This document shows, piece by piece, positions 34,441 through 43,721 of a stretch of 64,000 bases of DNA. Made by a program: the position numbers and the translations under genes. Positions within the stretch are counted from its first letter, which is position 1, and each line of letters starts with the position of its first letter. Origin of the DNA: Rugosimonospora africana (GTDB taxonomy: Bacteria; Actinomycetota; Actinomycetes; Mycobacteriales; Micromonosporaceae); the NCBI RefSeq assembly GCF_016862975.1, contig NZ_BONZ01000085.1:1-64000 (forward strand), read 5' to 3'. The notes below the pieces were generated by a model, which saw only the letters and a list, made by a program, of their open reading frames with translations, was not told the origin of the DNA and made no database searches.

Positions 34441-35790
34441 GTGACGGCGAGCGGTGGTTCCGGGACAGCCTCCGAGGCGGTCGAGCGGGCGCTGCGCGCC
34501 GTCGCCGCCCACGAACCGGTAGTGCACGCCTGGACGCACCTGGACCCGGAGCGTGCCCGGCGCGAGGCGCGCGAGATCGACGCCCGCGCGGTCGGCTCGC
34601 CCTCGGCCGCGGGTTCGCCCTCGGCCGCGGGTTCGCCCTCGGCCACGGGCTCGCCCTCAGCCACAGGCCCGCGCGCGGGCGAAGACCTGCCTCTGCGCGG
34701 GTTGGTGCTCGGCGTGAAGGATGTCTTCGACACCGCCGACCAGCCCACCGAGTGCGGCACGCCGATCTACACGGGACGCCGGCCGAGCGCGGACGCGGCC
34801 GCGGTGGCTCTGCTGCGGGCGGCGGGCGCGACCTGCCTCGGCAAGACCGTCACCGCCGAACTCGCCTTCCTCACCCCCGGTCCGACCACCAACCCGCACC
34901 GGCCCACGCACACCCCGGGTGGCTCGTCGATGGGCTCTGCGGCGGCGGTCGCCACCGGCATGGCGGACATCGCCCTCGGTACGCAGACCGCCGGTTCGGT
35001 CATCCGGCCGGCGAGTTTCTGCGGCGTGTACGGCTTCAAGCCCACGTTCGGCTCGGTGTCGGTGGCCGGCGTCAAGCTCTTCGCTCCGTCGCTGGACACG
35101 GTCGGCTGGTTCGCGCGCACACCCGCGGCGCTCGATCGGGTACGTGTGGCCTTGACCGGCAGGCCGGCCGGCATGCCGCTCGCCTCGGCACCGGTGATCG
35201 GGGTGCTGCGCACCGAGGAGTGGCAGTCATGCGCGCCGGAGAGCCGGCGGGCGGTGGAGGATCTGGCCGGCAGCCTGACCGCGCACGGTGCCCGGGTCGT
35301 GGAGGTACCGGTGCCGGACTACCTGGACGGCCTCGCCGCCGTACAGCCGCTGGTGATGGTCTACGAGGCGGTCCGGACGCTGGTCTGGGAGGAGCGGATG
35401 CACCGCGACCGGCTCTCGGAAGGACTGCGGGCGGCTCTCGATCGCGGGCACGCGACCGATCCGGCTGAGTACGACCGGGTACAGGCCCGGCGGCGGGAGG
35501 CCACCGCGCGTCTCGACGGACTGTTCGACACCGTCGACGTCCTGCTGACGCCGGCCGTGGTGGGTGAGGCGCCGGCCGGACTGGACACCACCGGCGATCC
35601 GCGCTTCGCCCGCCTGTGGACGATGCTGGGTACGCCCAGCGCGGTGGTACCGGTCGCCACCGGGCCGACCGGGCTGCCGGTCGGCGCGCAGTTGGTCGGT
35701 CGGGTGGGCGACGACGCGCGGCTGCTCGCGGTGGTCGCCTGGCTGGCCGAGCGGGGGATCGTGCCGGAGCCCCGGCTGGCGCGCCCCTGA
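34441..35790 (+). CDS. Amidase-signature family amidase (second copy)
   Basis: A 449-residue amidase-signature protein. Catalytic Lys lies in LGVKDVFDT. The Ser loop reads GGSSMGSAAAVA, with Met where most members have Gly, and the nucleophile segment GTQTAGSVIRPA is intact. Enzymes with this variation are often annotated as amidases or AtzF-like hydrolases; activity is plausible. A run of GSPSAA-like hexads (18-bp repeats, 34593-34664) interrupts the N-terminal helical region. The GTG at 34441 lies 7 nt after TACGTT, which suggests a leaderless transcript; the reading frame also has a GTG at 34363. It is distinct in sequence from the amidase at 5089. Confidence 0.82.
   Translation: MTASGGSGTASEAVERALRAVAAHEPVVHAWTHLDPERARREAREIDARAVGSPSAAGSPSAAGSPSATGSPSATGPRAGEDLPLRGLVLGVKDVFDTADQPTECGTPIYTGRRPSADAAAVALLRAAGATCLGKTVTAELAFLTPGPTTNPHRPTHTPGGSSMGSAAAVATGMADIALGTQTAGSVIRPASFCGVYGFKPTFGSVSVAGVKLFAPSLDTVGWFARTPAALDRVRVALTGRPAGMPLASAPVIGVLRTEEWQSCAPESRRAVEDLAGSLTAHGARVVEVPVPDYLDGLAAVQPLVMVYEAVRTLVWEERMHRDRLSEGLRAALDRGHATDPAEYDRVQARRREATARLDGLFDTVDVLLTPAVVGEAPAGLDTTGDPRFARLWTMLGTPSAVVPVATGPTGLPVGAQLVGRVGDDARLLAVVAWLAERGIVPEPRLARP
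34593..34664 (+). repeat. 18-bp in-frame tandem repeat in the second amidase
   Basis: Four copies of a unit near GGTTCGCCCTCGGCCGCG encode GSPSAA and GSPSAT hexads in the N-terminal part, before the catalytic lysine. Confidence 0.85.
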
Positions 35791-35967
35791 CCGCCCGGGT
35801 CCACCCGAAGGTGCCGGTCACCGCCCCCAACGAGCGGCGCTCACCAGCACCTCACGACGTGCCTCAGGCGAACGTGCCGCCGAGGTTCTGCCAGCCCGGG
35901 ATCCGCGCCCGTGGCCCGTCAAACCATGGTGGTACGGCCGGCGGCTCGAGCCTGGAAGGATGGCGCG

Positions 35968-36888
35968 GTGAGAACGGTGCCCGATCCCGAGGTGTGCGCA
36001 CGCTGGCGACTGACGGCCGGCCAGCTGCTGGGCGACCGGGCCGGCGTGACGTGGCAGGCCACACGCGATGGCGTGGAGTTCATCGTCAAGCGATTCGACT
36101 CTTCCTTTCCCCCAGGCTGGTGGTACACGCTGCGGGTCGCGGCGGCCCTCCGGCGCCAGGGGTGGCCGACTCCGGAGCCGGCCGAGGAGCCACTAGTCAC
36201 TCCCGACGGCGCGTGGGTGCTGTTCCACCGGCTGCCCGGCCGGCACCTGACGCCGGCCGACCGGGACAGACCCGCCGAACAGCGGGCCCGCGGGCGGCTG
36301 CTCGCGGAGTTCCACGCGGCCGCGGCCGGGAGCGGCATCGCCGACCAGCGCGAGGGATTCACCGGTCCGGCGGAGGTGGTGAGCGACCCGGAGTTGGAGC
36401 ACTGGCTCCGGGTACACGAGACGGCCCGTCCCGACGAGGGGCGGGTGCTGCGGGCGTGCCGTGACGCGGCGGCGGAGTGGTTCGCCGGCAACCCCACTCC
36501 GCACGCGCCACGCAGCGTCATCCACGGCGACTTCGCGCCCTGGAACCTGCTGTTCGAGGCCGGCCGGCTGACCGGCGTGCTGGACTTCGAGGCAACCCAC
36601 CACACCTTTCAGGTGGCCGACTTCGCGCTGTCCTGGCGCGGGTACCACGACGACGTTCTGCTCGGCTACGACGAGGTGCGGGCCCTGTCCGACGCCGAGT
36701 GGCAACTGGTGCGGCCGGTGTTCTGGGCATGGCTGTTCCTCGGCGTCAAGGATCTGCTGTCGGAAAGCTATGCCGGTACCCGCGACAACGGCGCGCCGCC
36801 GCGACTGGAATGGCAGGTGAACCACTTCCGGAAGCACTCCCCTCTGCTCGCGAGGAGAGCCGGCGTGGCGCCGCCGTTCGATGGCTGA
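35968..36888 (+). CDS. Phosphotransferase/APH-like kinase
   Basis: A 306-residue protein with the aminoglycoside phosphotransferase/choline kinase fold. The catalytic loop is HGDFAPWNLL (Brenner motif) and the metal-binding Asp lies in GVLDFEATH. The ATP-binding lobe is short (WQATRDGVEFIVKRFD, Lys conserved). This family phosphorylates small molecules including aminoglycosides, homoserine or macrolides; nothing indicates which. The GTG at 35968 is preferred over the upstream ATG at 35911 because of AAGGAT just before it and family length. Confidence 0.78.
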   Translation: MRTVPDPEVCARWRLTAGQLLGDRAGVTWQATRDGVEFIVKRFDSSFPPGWWYTLRVAAALRRQGWPTPEPAEEPLVTPDGAWVLFHRLPGRHLTPADRDRPAEQRARGRLLAEFHAAAAGSGIADQREGFTGPAEVVSDPELEHWLRVHETARPDEGRVLRACRDAAAEWFAGNPTPHAPRSVIHGDFAPWNLLFEAGRLTGVLDFEATHHTFQVADFALSWRGYHDDVLLGYDEVRALSDAEWQLVRPVFWAWLFLGVKDLLSESYAGTRDNGAPPRLEWQVNHFRKHSPLLARRAGVAPPFDG

Positions 36889-36939
36889 ACGCCGCCCGGT
36901 GTCGGGACAGTCGCGGGTGCGGTAAGGGATGCCCTCCCA

Positions 36940-36968
36940 TTGACGTCGTTGCATCAGAGCAGTAATAA
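36940..36968 (+). promoter_or_regulatory. Near-consensus promoter upstream of the sedolisin
   Basis: TTGACG (36940-36945) and TAATAA (36963-36968) are separated by 17 bp, an unusually good housekeeping-type promoter for this GC-rich window. The predicted start site falls at about 36974, leaving a leader of some 120 nt before the chosen ATG, or a leaderless GTG exactly there. Confidence 0.65.
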
Positions 36969-37096
36969 CGAAGGTGATCGACTTCCACTGCCCACCGCTG
37001 CCACGCGGCAGCTCCCGCGTGTACGGCGCCGGATCCGCGCCCCCTGCGCGAGTTCCGGCGTCCCCCCGTTCTCGGATCTCTCGAAGGGCCCGGCAC

Positions 37097-38830
37097 ATGC
37101 GCCTCACCGGCATCACCCGCATGACGCGGTCAAGAACGATCACCCGGCAGGGCATCGCCCGTGCCGCTGCCGTCGCCGTCGCCGTCGCGGCGCTCGGGAT
37201 CGCGTCGGTCCCGAGTTCGTCGTCGGGATCGGCGAATGCCCCGAACTACTCGCCCATCGCGCAGCGGGCGGTCGGCACCTGCGGCGTGGCGAAGGCCGAC
37301 CGGATCGCGGCACTGCGGACCGCGCTGGACAACGTGGCGACGAAGCTGGCCAGCGGCGCCACCAACGCGCAGCGCTGGGGCAGCCTCGACCTGCGCGACC
37401 TCTACAGCTACCACGTGGACAGCCTGTGGAAGCAGGGCGTCGACGGCTGCGGTACGGCGGTCGCGGTCCTCGAGGGCTGGGAGTACCCGAACACGCAGGC
37501 CGACCTCGACACCCTGGACGCGCAGATCGGCCTGCCGAACACCACCGTGGAGACCGTCTACCCCAACGGCCCGCTGCCCGCGGTCTGCCCGCCCGGCATG
37601 GTGGCCCTGGGCTCCTACGGCTCCTGCAGCGCCTGGCAGGGTGAACTCCGGCTGGACGTCGAGGCGGTGCACCTGATGGCGCCGTACGCCAAGATCGTCA
37701 TCTCGGCGACACCGTCGGACAGCGAGGTCGTCGGCGACCCGTCCAGCGAGGTCGCGATGCCCGAGATCGTCAAGGGTATGGAGTACCTCAGCAAGAACAA
37801 GCTCGCCAACGTCATGTCGATCAGCGACGGTTCGAGCGAGACCGACTACAGCCGCGGCGCGGCCGAGATCCATGCCCAGGACGTCGGCGAGTTGACCGCC
37901 GCCGCGGCCGGCATTCCGATCGCCAACGCGACCGGCGACTGCGGCGCCGCGCAGAACCTCACCACCGCCACCCGGCAGTGTGGCACCGTCTCGTCCGGTC
38001 CGGCGTCGGCGACCTGGGCCGACTCGCCGTGGGTGACCGCGGTCGGCGGCAGCACCGCCCAGCGCACGGCGCCCTGCCCGCCGTGCACCGCCCCGGGCAA
38101 CGGCGAGGACACCTTCGTGGTCAACCCGATCGAGGGTGCCGGCCTCTCGGAGATGTACCGGCGGCCGTCGTACCAGTCGGCCACGGCCGACATCACCGGA
38201 AGCCCGATGCGTTCGATGCCGGACATCACAATGAACAGCGCGTCCGGCACCTCGGAGTCGGCACCGCTGTTCGCCGGCATCCTGGCGATGGCCACCCAAC
38301 TGAAGGGCGCCAACCTCGGACCGATCAACGAGGCGCTCTACAAGACGATGGCGAAGAGCCCGAGCCGCAACGGCCTGATCGACGTCGCGTCCGGCAACAA
38401 CACGTTCAACCGCGGCGGCATCTACGTCCCGGGCTACACGGCGGTGGCGGGGTACGACGTGGCGACCGGCTGGGGCACAGTCGACGCGGCGAAGTTCGTA
38501 CCCGCGCTGGCGAAGGCGACCCACCACAACCTGATGCCGTCGGAGGCGTACGGCCAGCTGACGACGCTCCAGCAGACGTTGAGCATCACGCCGTCGTCGT
38601 TCCTGTCCTCGACGGCCACGATCGACCTGACCGACACGGGCTTCCTGCCCGGCCACCCGGTCACCATCACGGTCGACGGAAACCCGCTCGCGACGGTCAC
38701 CGTCGACACGGCGGGCAACTGGAGCTACTCCTTCACCGCCACCGACAAGGGCCTCGCGGTCGGCAAGCACACGCTGGCCGTTCACAGCCTGCTGCTCGAC
38801 CAGACGAAGCCGTTCTGGGTCACCTCCTGA
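37097..38830 (+). CDS. Secreted sedolisin-like (S53) serine-carboxyl peptidase
   Basis: A 577-residue exported protease. A signal region (ARAAAVAVAVAALGIASV) is followed by a short segment with a Cys pair. The S53-type core contains the ExxxD catalytic pair in GELRLDVEAVHLM, the oxyanion Asp in NATGDCGAA and the nucleophile in SGTSESAPLFAG, while GYDVATGWGTVD marks the calcium site. The usual large pro-kumamolisin prodomain is not recognisable. An Ig-like domain (STATIDLTDTGFLPG onward) ends the protein. The ATG at 37097 has AAGGG upstream; an in-frame GTG at 36974 sits exactly at the predicted transcription start and would add 41 residues before the signal. Confidence 0.8.
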   Translation: MRLTGITRMTRSRTITRQGIARAAAVAVAVAALGIASVPSSSSGSANAPNYSPIAQRAVGTCGVAKADRIAALRTALDNVATKLASGATNAQRWGSLDLRDLYSYHVDSLWKQGVDGCGTAVAVLEGWEYPNTQADLDTLDAQIGLPNTTVETVYPNGPLPAVCPPGMVALGSYGSCSAWQGELRLDVEAVHLMAPYAKIVISATPSDSEVVGDPSSEVAMPEIVKGMEYLSKNKLANVMSISDGSSETDYSRGAAEIHAQDVGELTAAAAGIPIANATGDCGAAQNLTTATRQCGTVSSGPASATWADSPWVTAVGGSTAQRTAPCPPCTAPGNGEDTFVVNPIEGAGLSEMYRRPSYQSATADITGSPMRSMPDITMNSASGTSESAPLFAGILAMATQLKGANLGPINEALYKTMAKSPSRNGLIDVASGNNTFNRGGIYVPGYTAVAGYDVATGWGTVDAAKFVPALAKATHHNLMPSEAYGQLTTLQQTLSITPSSFLSSTATIDLTDTGFLPGHPVTITVDGNPLATVTVDTAGNWSYSFTATDKGLAVGKHTLAVHSLLLDQTKPFWVTS

Positions 38831-38876
38831 TCCTCCCCGTGGCCCACCTCAGCGTCGGCTGAGGCGCCACCCGGGC

Positions 38877-38909
38877 CGGCCCCGATCCGCGATGCGCGGG
38901 TCGGGGCCG
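38877..38909 (+). terminator. Terminator after the sedolisin
   Basis: CGGCCCCGA (38877-38885) pairs with TCGGGGCCG (38901-38909), and the interior CCGCG/CGCGG pairs extend the stem to an ATG loop. It lies 46 nt after the stop codon. Confidence 0.8.
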
Positions 38910-38932
38910 ATCCACGTTCCGGATACCGGCAT

Positions 38933-38947
38933 TGTGTGCGCCACACA
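38933..38947. promoter_or_regulatory. Inverted repeat upstream of the liv-type operon
   Basis: TGTGTG-CGC-CACACA lies 92 bp before the first importer gene, between the sedolisin terminator and the operon. It is a candidate operator for an unidentified regulator. Confidence 0.35.
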
Positions 38948-39039
38948 CATGGTCTGCCGTCGATGCGGCCCCGTACCGTCGGCTGCACCCGGCGCCGGGA
39001 TGGCGCCGGCAACTACCCGCCGGGCGTGAAGGGGGTGCG

Positions 39040-39798
39040 ATGGCAGCGGCGATGATGTCGGTTCGCGGGCTGTCCCGCGACTTCCGCGGGTTCCGGGCGG
39101 TGGACCGGGTCGACCTCGACATCGCGCGGGACAGCGTGCACGCCCTGGTCGGGCCGAACGGGGCGGGCAAGACGACACTGTTCAATCTCCTCACCGGGTT
39201 TCTGACACCCACCGCCGGGCGCGTCGAGCTGGACGGGCGGGACATCACCGGACTGCCCCCGGAACGGATCGCCGGCCTCGGCGTCGCCCGCTCGTTCCAG
39301 ATCACCAGCCTGTTCCCCCAGTTGTCCGCGGTCGAGCAGGTGGAACTCGCGCTGCAGGGCCACTCCGGCCGGGGCATGGCGTTCTGGCGTTCGCGGCGGA
39401 CCATGCGTCGGTACCGGGAGCCGGCGATGCGGGTACTCGAACAGGTGGGGCTCGAGGACGTGGCCGCAGTACCCGGGCAGGAACTCGCGTACGGCCGCAA
39501 GCGCGCACTGGAGCTGGCCCTCGCCCTGGCACTGCACCCACGGGTACTGCTGCTCGACGAGCCGACCGCCGGCATGGGGCTGGAAGACATCGACCGGACC
39601 GTCGAGCTGATCGAGCGGGTCCGGCGGGACCGCACCGTCGTCATGGTGGAGCACAACATGAGCGTGGTGGGCCGGCTGGCGGATCGGGTGACCGTGCTGA
39701 CCGCGGGCCGGGTGCTGGTCGAGGGCGGGTACGACGAGGTCCGCGCCGACCCCCGGGTCATCGACGCATACCTGGGGACCGGCCATGCTGCGCGTTGA
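39040..39798 (+). CDS. livG: Branched-chain amino acid/amide-type ABC importer ATPase (LivG-like)
   Basis: A 252-residue ATPase, first gene of a five-gene importer operon. Walker A is GPNGAGKTTLFN, the signature region ELAYGRKRALELA, and Walker B VLLLDEPTAGMG. The insertion ARSFQITSLFP and the C-terminal YLGTG end are typical of LivG. It pairs with the LivF-like ATPase to drive import of branched-chain amino acids, amides, urea or aromatic acids; which one is not evident. The ATG at 39040 follows AAGGGGG; MMSVRGL a few codons on is a weak alternative. Confidence 0.88.
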   Translation: MAAAMMSVRGLSRDFRGFRAVDRVDLDIARDSVHALVGPNGAGKTTLFNLLTGFLTPTAGRVELDGRDITGLPPERIAGLGVARSFQITSLFPQLSAVEQVELALQGHSGRGMAFWRSRRTMRRYREPAMRVLEQVGLEDVAAVPGQELAYGRKRALELALALALHPRVLLLDEPTAGMGLEDIDRTVELIERVRRDRTVVMVEHNMSVVGRLADRVTVLTAGRVLVEGGYDEVRADPRVIDAYLGTGHAAR

Positions 39799-40477
39799 CC
39801 GGCTGTCGGCCGGGTACGGCGAGGCCACCGTGCTGCGGGACGTGTCGCTGCAGGTCGCGGCCGGCGAGGTGGTCACCCTGTGCGGCCGCAACGGCGCCGG
39901 AAAGACCACCCTGCTGCGCGCGATCATGGGCCTGCACCGGCAGGTACAGGGCCGGATCGAGCTGCTGGGAACGGACCTGGGGCGGCTGCCTCCGCACCGC
40001 CGCGCCCGGCTCGGGCTCGGCTGGGTCCCCGACGACCGGGGCGCCTACGCGACCCTGTCGGTGGCCGAGAGCCTCACCCTCCCGCCGGTGGTCGGCCCCG
40101 AACCGTGGCCGCTGGCGCGGGTCTACGAGGTGTTCCCCGCGCTGTACGCCCGCCGCGGCGCGGCGGCGAACACGCTGTCCGGCGGCGAACAGCAGATGCT
40201 GGCCCTGGCCCGGGTGCTGCGGATGGGCGCCCGGCTGCTGCTGTGCGACGAACCGACCGAGGGACTGTCCCCGCTGCTGGTCGGGCAGATCGGCACCATC
40301 CTGCGGGAAGCCAGGACGCACGGCGTGACCGTGCTGCTGGTCGAGCAGAACCTGCACTTCGCGACGACCGTCGCCGACCGGCACTACGTGCTGGCCGAGG
40401 GACGCATCGTCGAGGCGCTGGACAACGACGACGTCCAGGCGCGCGAGCACGAGTTGCTCAGCTATCTCGGAATCTGA
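39785..40477 (+). CDS. livF: Branched-chain amino acid/amide-type ABC importer ATPase (LivF-like)
   Basis: A 230-residue ATPase overlapping livG by 14 bp. Walker A is GRNGAGKTTLL, signature LSGGEQQMLALARVL, and Walker B LLLCDEPTEGLSP. The short WVPDDRGAYATLSV loop and the C-terminal HELLSYLGI match the LivF group. It forms the second half of the importer ATPase heterodimer. Confidence 0.9.
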   Translation: MLRVDRLSAGYGEATVLRDVSLQVAAGEVVTLCGRNGAGKTTLLRAIMGLHRQVQGRIELLGTDLGRLPPHRRARLGLGWVPDDRGAYATLSVAESLTLPPVVGPEPWPLARVYEVFPALYARRGAAANTLSGGEQQMLALARVLRMGARLLLCDEPTEGLSPLLVGQIGTILREARTHGVTVLLVEQNLHFATTVADRHYVLAEGRIVEALDNDDVQAREHELLSYLGI

Positions 40478-40534
40478 GCCAGATCGGCCGGGAGGGCGGT
40501 GTCCCACGGCCCGGCGCAAGCATAAGGAGACGCG

Positions 40535-41791
40535 ATGCGCACTATCCGGATCCGGAAACCGTTGGCTCTCGCGGCGGCCGCGCTGGTACTGGCCGGCTGT
40601 GGCGGCGGCGGGCCGCGCGGCGGCGGCGGCAGCAAACTGACCGACGGGAAGATCGTGCTGGGCGTGCTGAACGACCAGTCCGGCGGGTACGCCGACCTCG
40701 GCGGCAAGAACGCGGTGGTGGCCGTGCAGCTGGCCATCGACGACTTCAAGGCCAAGTACGGCGCCAAGGCCGTCACGAAGGACATCACCGTGGTCACCGC
40801 CGACCACCAGAACAAGCCCGACGTGGCCAAGACCGACGCCCAGCAGATGTACGACCGGCAGGGCGTCGACGCCATCTTCGACGTGCCCACGTCCTCGGCC
40901 GCGCTGGCCGTCGCCGATGTCGCCAAGCAGGACAAGCGGCTCTACTTCAACATCTCCGCCGCGAGCGACGACCTCAACGGCAAGTCCTGCAACAAGTTCA
41001 CCTTCCACTACGCGTACGACACGAACATGTTGGCCAACGGCACCGGTGCGGCCGACACCGAGGGCGGCGCGCGGAACTGGTACCTCGTCTACCCGAACTA
41101 CGCCTTCGGGCAGGACATGACGCGCGGCTTCACGCAAGCCGTGTCGAAGGCGGGCGGGCACGTCGTGGCCACCGCCGGATCACCCTTCCCGAACCCCACC
41201 GAGGACTATTCCTCCCTACTGCTCAAGGCCGCCTCGCTGAACCCGAAGCCGGACACGCTGGGCGTCATGCAGGCCGGCGCCGACCTGCAGAACGTGGTCA
41301 AGCAGTACAACCAGTTCAAGCTCAAGGACCGGGGAATCAAGCTCGCCGTCGGGCTGATGTTCATCACCGACATCCACTCGCTGGGCCCGGACGCCCTGGC
41401 CGGTACCACCTTCACCGACGCCTGGTACTGGAACTTCGACCAGACCAACCGGAGCTTCGCCAACCGGTTCTACGCCAAGACGCAGACCCGGCCGACCTTC
41501 GCCCACGCGGCCAACTACTCCGCGGCGCTCAACTACCTGGAGGCGGTGCAGGCGGCCGGTACCGACGACGCGGCCACGGTGGTGGGGAACCTGGAAGGCA
41601 AGAAGATCAACGACGTGTTCCTGCGCAACGGCACCGTACGCGCGGCGGACCACCTGGTCACTCACGACGCGTACCTGGCGCAGGTCAAGCCGTCCAGCCA
41701 GGTCGCCGAACCGTGGGACTACGAAAAGATCATCAAGACCATCCCGGCCGACCAGGCGTTCAACCCTCCGTCCGGCGACTGCCACCTGTGA
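40535..41791 (+). CDS. livK: Liv-type substrate-binding lipoprotein
   Basis: A 418-residue periplasmic-binding-type protein tethered as a lipoprotein. The signal peptide ends in the lipobox LAGC, followed by a Gly-rich linker. The type I binding fold starts IVLGVLNDQSGGYADLGG and includes AADTEGGARNWYLVYPNYAFGQDM between the lobes. The ABC-importer partners on either side define its role: capture of an amino acid, amide or aromatic acid outside the membrane. The ATG follows AAGGAGA. Confidence 0.9.
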   Translation: MRTIRIRKPLALAAAALVLAGCGGGGPRGGGGSKLTDGKIVLGVLNDQSGGYADLGGKNAVVAVQLAIDDFKAKYGAKAVTKDITVVTADHQNKPDVAKTDAQQMYDRQGVDAIFDVPTSSAALAVADVAKQDKRLYFNISAASDDLNGKSCNKFTFHYAYDTNMLANGTGAADTEGGARNWYLVYPNYAFGQDMTRGFTQAVSKAGGHVVATAGSPFPNPTEDYSSLLLKAASLNPKPDTLGVMQAGADLQNVVKQYNQFKLKDRGIKLAVGLMFITDIHSLGPDALAGTTFTDAWYWNFDQTNRSFANRFYAKTQTRPTFAHAANYSAALNYLEAVQAAGTDDAATVVGNLEGKKINDVFLRNGTVRAADHLVTHDAYLAQVKPSSQVAEPWDYEKIIKTIPADQAFNPPSGDCHL

Positions 41792-41801
41792 TTGGACGCG
41801 C

Positions 41802-42677
41802 ATGGCCAACTTCCTGGAACAGACCGTCAACGGTCTGGTCAACGGTGGGTTCTACGCGATGCTCGCGCTCGGGCTGGCGGTCATCTTCGGCATGCTGAAG
41901 GTGGTCAACTTCGCGCACGGCGCGTTCTACATGCTCGGCGCGTTCGGCGCGTACCTGTGCCTGCGCGAGCTGGGCCTGTCGTTCTGGTGGGCGCTGCCGC
42001 TGGTACCGGTCGTGCTCGGTGTGCTGGGCATGGGTCTGGAACGTGCGGTCATCCACCGGCTCACCAGACTGGATCCGCTGTACAACTTCCTGCTGACCTT
42101 CGGCCTCACGCTGATCCTGCAGGACCTGGTGAAGTGGCGGTACGGGGTGTCGGCCAACCCGTACGAGGTGCCGGCCGCGCTGCGCGGGACGCTCCGGGCC
42201 GGATCGTTCGAGTTTCCCGCCTACCGGGTGTTCGTCTTCGGGTTCGCGGTGCTGGCCTGCGCGGCGGTGTGGTGGCTGCTGACCCGTACCCGGATCGGCA
42301 TGGTGGTGCGGGCCGCGACCGAGCGCCCGGAGTTGACCGGCGCGCTGGGCATCGACGTGGCCCGCTGGACGACACCGGTGTTCGGATTCGGGGTCGCCCT
42401 CGCCGGGCTCGCCGGCGTGCTCGCCGCACCCATGCAGGCGGTGAATCCGCTGATGGGCGCGGACCTCATCATCGTGGTGTTCGCGGTCGTGGTCATCGGC
42501 GGGCTCGGGTCGATCCTCGGCTCGGTGGCTACCGGCTTCGGCGTCGGGATCGCGGTGGCGTGGGCGCAGGCGTACGCGCCGCCGGTCGTCGCCCAGGTGC
42601 TCGTGTTCGTGGTGATGGCCGCGGTGCTGCTGTGGCGGCCGGCCGGCTTGTTCGGGCGGGAGGAGACGCCGGCGTGA
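41802..42677 (+). CDS. livH: Liv-type ABC importer permease (LivH-like)
   Basis: A 291-residue membrane protein with about eight helices. The family segment GLVNGGFYAMLALGLAVIFG at the start, the MVVRAATERPELTGALGIDV coupling segment and the GGLGSILGSVATGFGVG C-terminal region identify it as LivH-like. It begins 10 nt after the binding-protein gene and overlaps livM by 4 bp. Confidence 0.9.
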   Translation: MANFLEQTVNGLVNGGFYAMLALGLAVIFGMLKVVNFAHGAFYMLGAFGAYLCLRELGLSFWWALPLVPVVLGVLGMGLERAVIHRLTRLDPLYNFLLTFGLTLILQDLVKWRYGVSANPYEVPAALRGTLRAGSFEFPAYRVFVFGFAVLACAAVWWLLTRTRIGMVVRAATERPELTGALGIDVARWTTPVFGFGVALAGLAGVLAAPMQAVNPLMGADLIIVVFAVVVIGGLGSILGSVATGFGVGIAVAWAQAYAPPVVAQVLVFVVMAAVLLWRPAGLFGREETPA

Positions 42678-43621
42678 GGAAATCTCTGCGGTTCCTGCCG
42701 CTGGCGGCGGGTCTGGTCGTGGTGGCCGTCCTGCCCCGGGTGCTGTACCCGCCGGTCGCGCTGGACATCGTGTGCTGGGCGCTGTTCGCCGTCGCCGTCG
42801 ACCTGCTTCTCGGGTACACCGGGCTGCTGTCGTTCGGGCACGCGGCGTTCTGGGGTACCTCGGCCTACACGGCCGGCCTGGTCGCGGAGCACACCGGCGC
42901 GCCGTTTCCGTTGGCGGTACTGGCCGGGGCGGCGGCCGCGGCCGTCCTCGCCGTTCCCGTCGGGTACCTGTCGGTGCGCCGCACCGGCATCTACTTCGCC
43001 ATGGTGACACTGGCGTTCGCACAACTGATGTACGTGGTGGCCAACCAGTGGCGCGGACTGACCGGGGGCGAGAACGGGCTGCAGGACGTACCCCGGACGT
43101 TGTTCGGCACACACCCGTTCGGCACGGACCTGTCCGACCCGTACTACTTCTACTACTGGATGCTGCCCCTGGCGCTGCTCGGCTTCCTGGCCGCCTGGCG
43201 GATCGTGCACTCGCCGTTCGGCAGGGTGCTCGTCGCGATCCGGGACAACCCGGCCCGAGCCCGTGCCCTCGGGTACCCGGTGCACCGGTACAAGCTCGTC
43301 GCGTTCGTCCTCTCGGCCGCCCTCGCCGGACTCGCCGGTGGCCTGTTCGCGATGAGCCATCAGTTCGTCACGCTGGACACGCTGCACTGGACCACGTCGG
43401 GCCAGGCGGTGGTGATGGTGGTACTGGGCGGGATCGGCACGCTCTGGGGCGCCCCGGTCGCGGCCGCGATCCTGGTGCGCCTGCAGGACATCCTGTCGCT
43501 GGCGCACTTCGAGGAGGTCGGCCTGCTCACCGGCGGCGTGTTCGTGGTCGTGGTGTTGCTGTTCCGGCGCGGGATCTGGGGAACGGTGGCCGCGCTACTG
43601 CGCCGGTGGCGCATCGGCTAG
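42674..43621 (+). CDS. livM: Liv-type ABC importer permease (LivM-like)
   Basis: A 315-residue membrane protein with about nine helices. The GYTGLLSFGHAAFWGTSAY segment, the RRTGIYFAMVTLAFAQ helix and the coupling segment RVLVAIRDNPARARALGY are typical of LivM. The GTG start overlaps the livH stop. It is the last gene of the importer operon, followed by a double hairpin. Confidence 0.9.
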   Translation: MRKSLRFLPLAAGLVVVAVLPRVLYPPVALDIVCWALFAVAVDLLLGYTGLLSFGHAAFWGTSAYTAGLVAEHTGAPFPLAVLAGAAAAAVLAVPVGYLSVRRTGIYFAMVTLAFAQLMYVVANQWRGLTGGENGLQDVPRTLFGTHPFGTDLSDPYYFYYWMLPLALLGFLAAWRIVHSPFGRVLVAIRDNPARARALGYPVHRYKLVAFVLSAALAGLAGGLFAMSHQFVTLDTLHWTTSGQAVVMVVLGGIGTLWGAPVAAAILVRLQDILSLAHFEEVGLLTGGVFVVVVLLFRRGIWGTVAALLRRWRIG

Positions 43622-43668
43622 CGACAATCAGACCTCGCGTTCGGGCGTCGACCACGCTCGGCGTATCC

Positions 43669-43721
43669 CTCGCCGTCGCGGCGAGCGACCCGGCCTCTCG
43701 CCGTCGCGGTGAGAGGCCGGG
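43669..43721 (+). terminator. Double hairpin after the liv-type operon
   Basis: CTCGCC/GGCGAG (43669-43685) is followed by an 11-bp stem, CCCGGCCTCTC (43689-43699) with GAGAGGCCGGG (43711-43721). The two loops share GCCGTCGCGG, so the second hairpin looks like a partial duplicate of the first. It ends the importer transcript. Confidence 0.8.

Noticed and set aside
39040-43621. Urea (urt) operon instead of liv
   Set aside because: Gene order G-F-K-H-M and no urease genes nearby; sequence alone does not support urea specificity, so the general name was kept.
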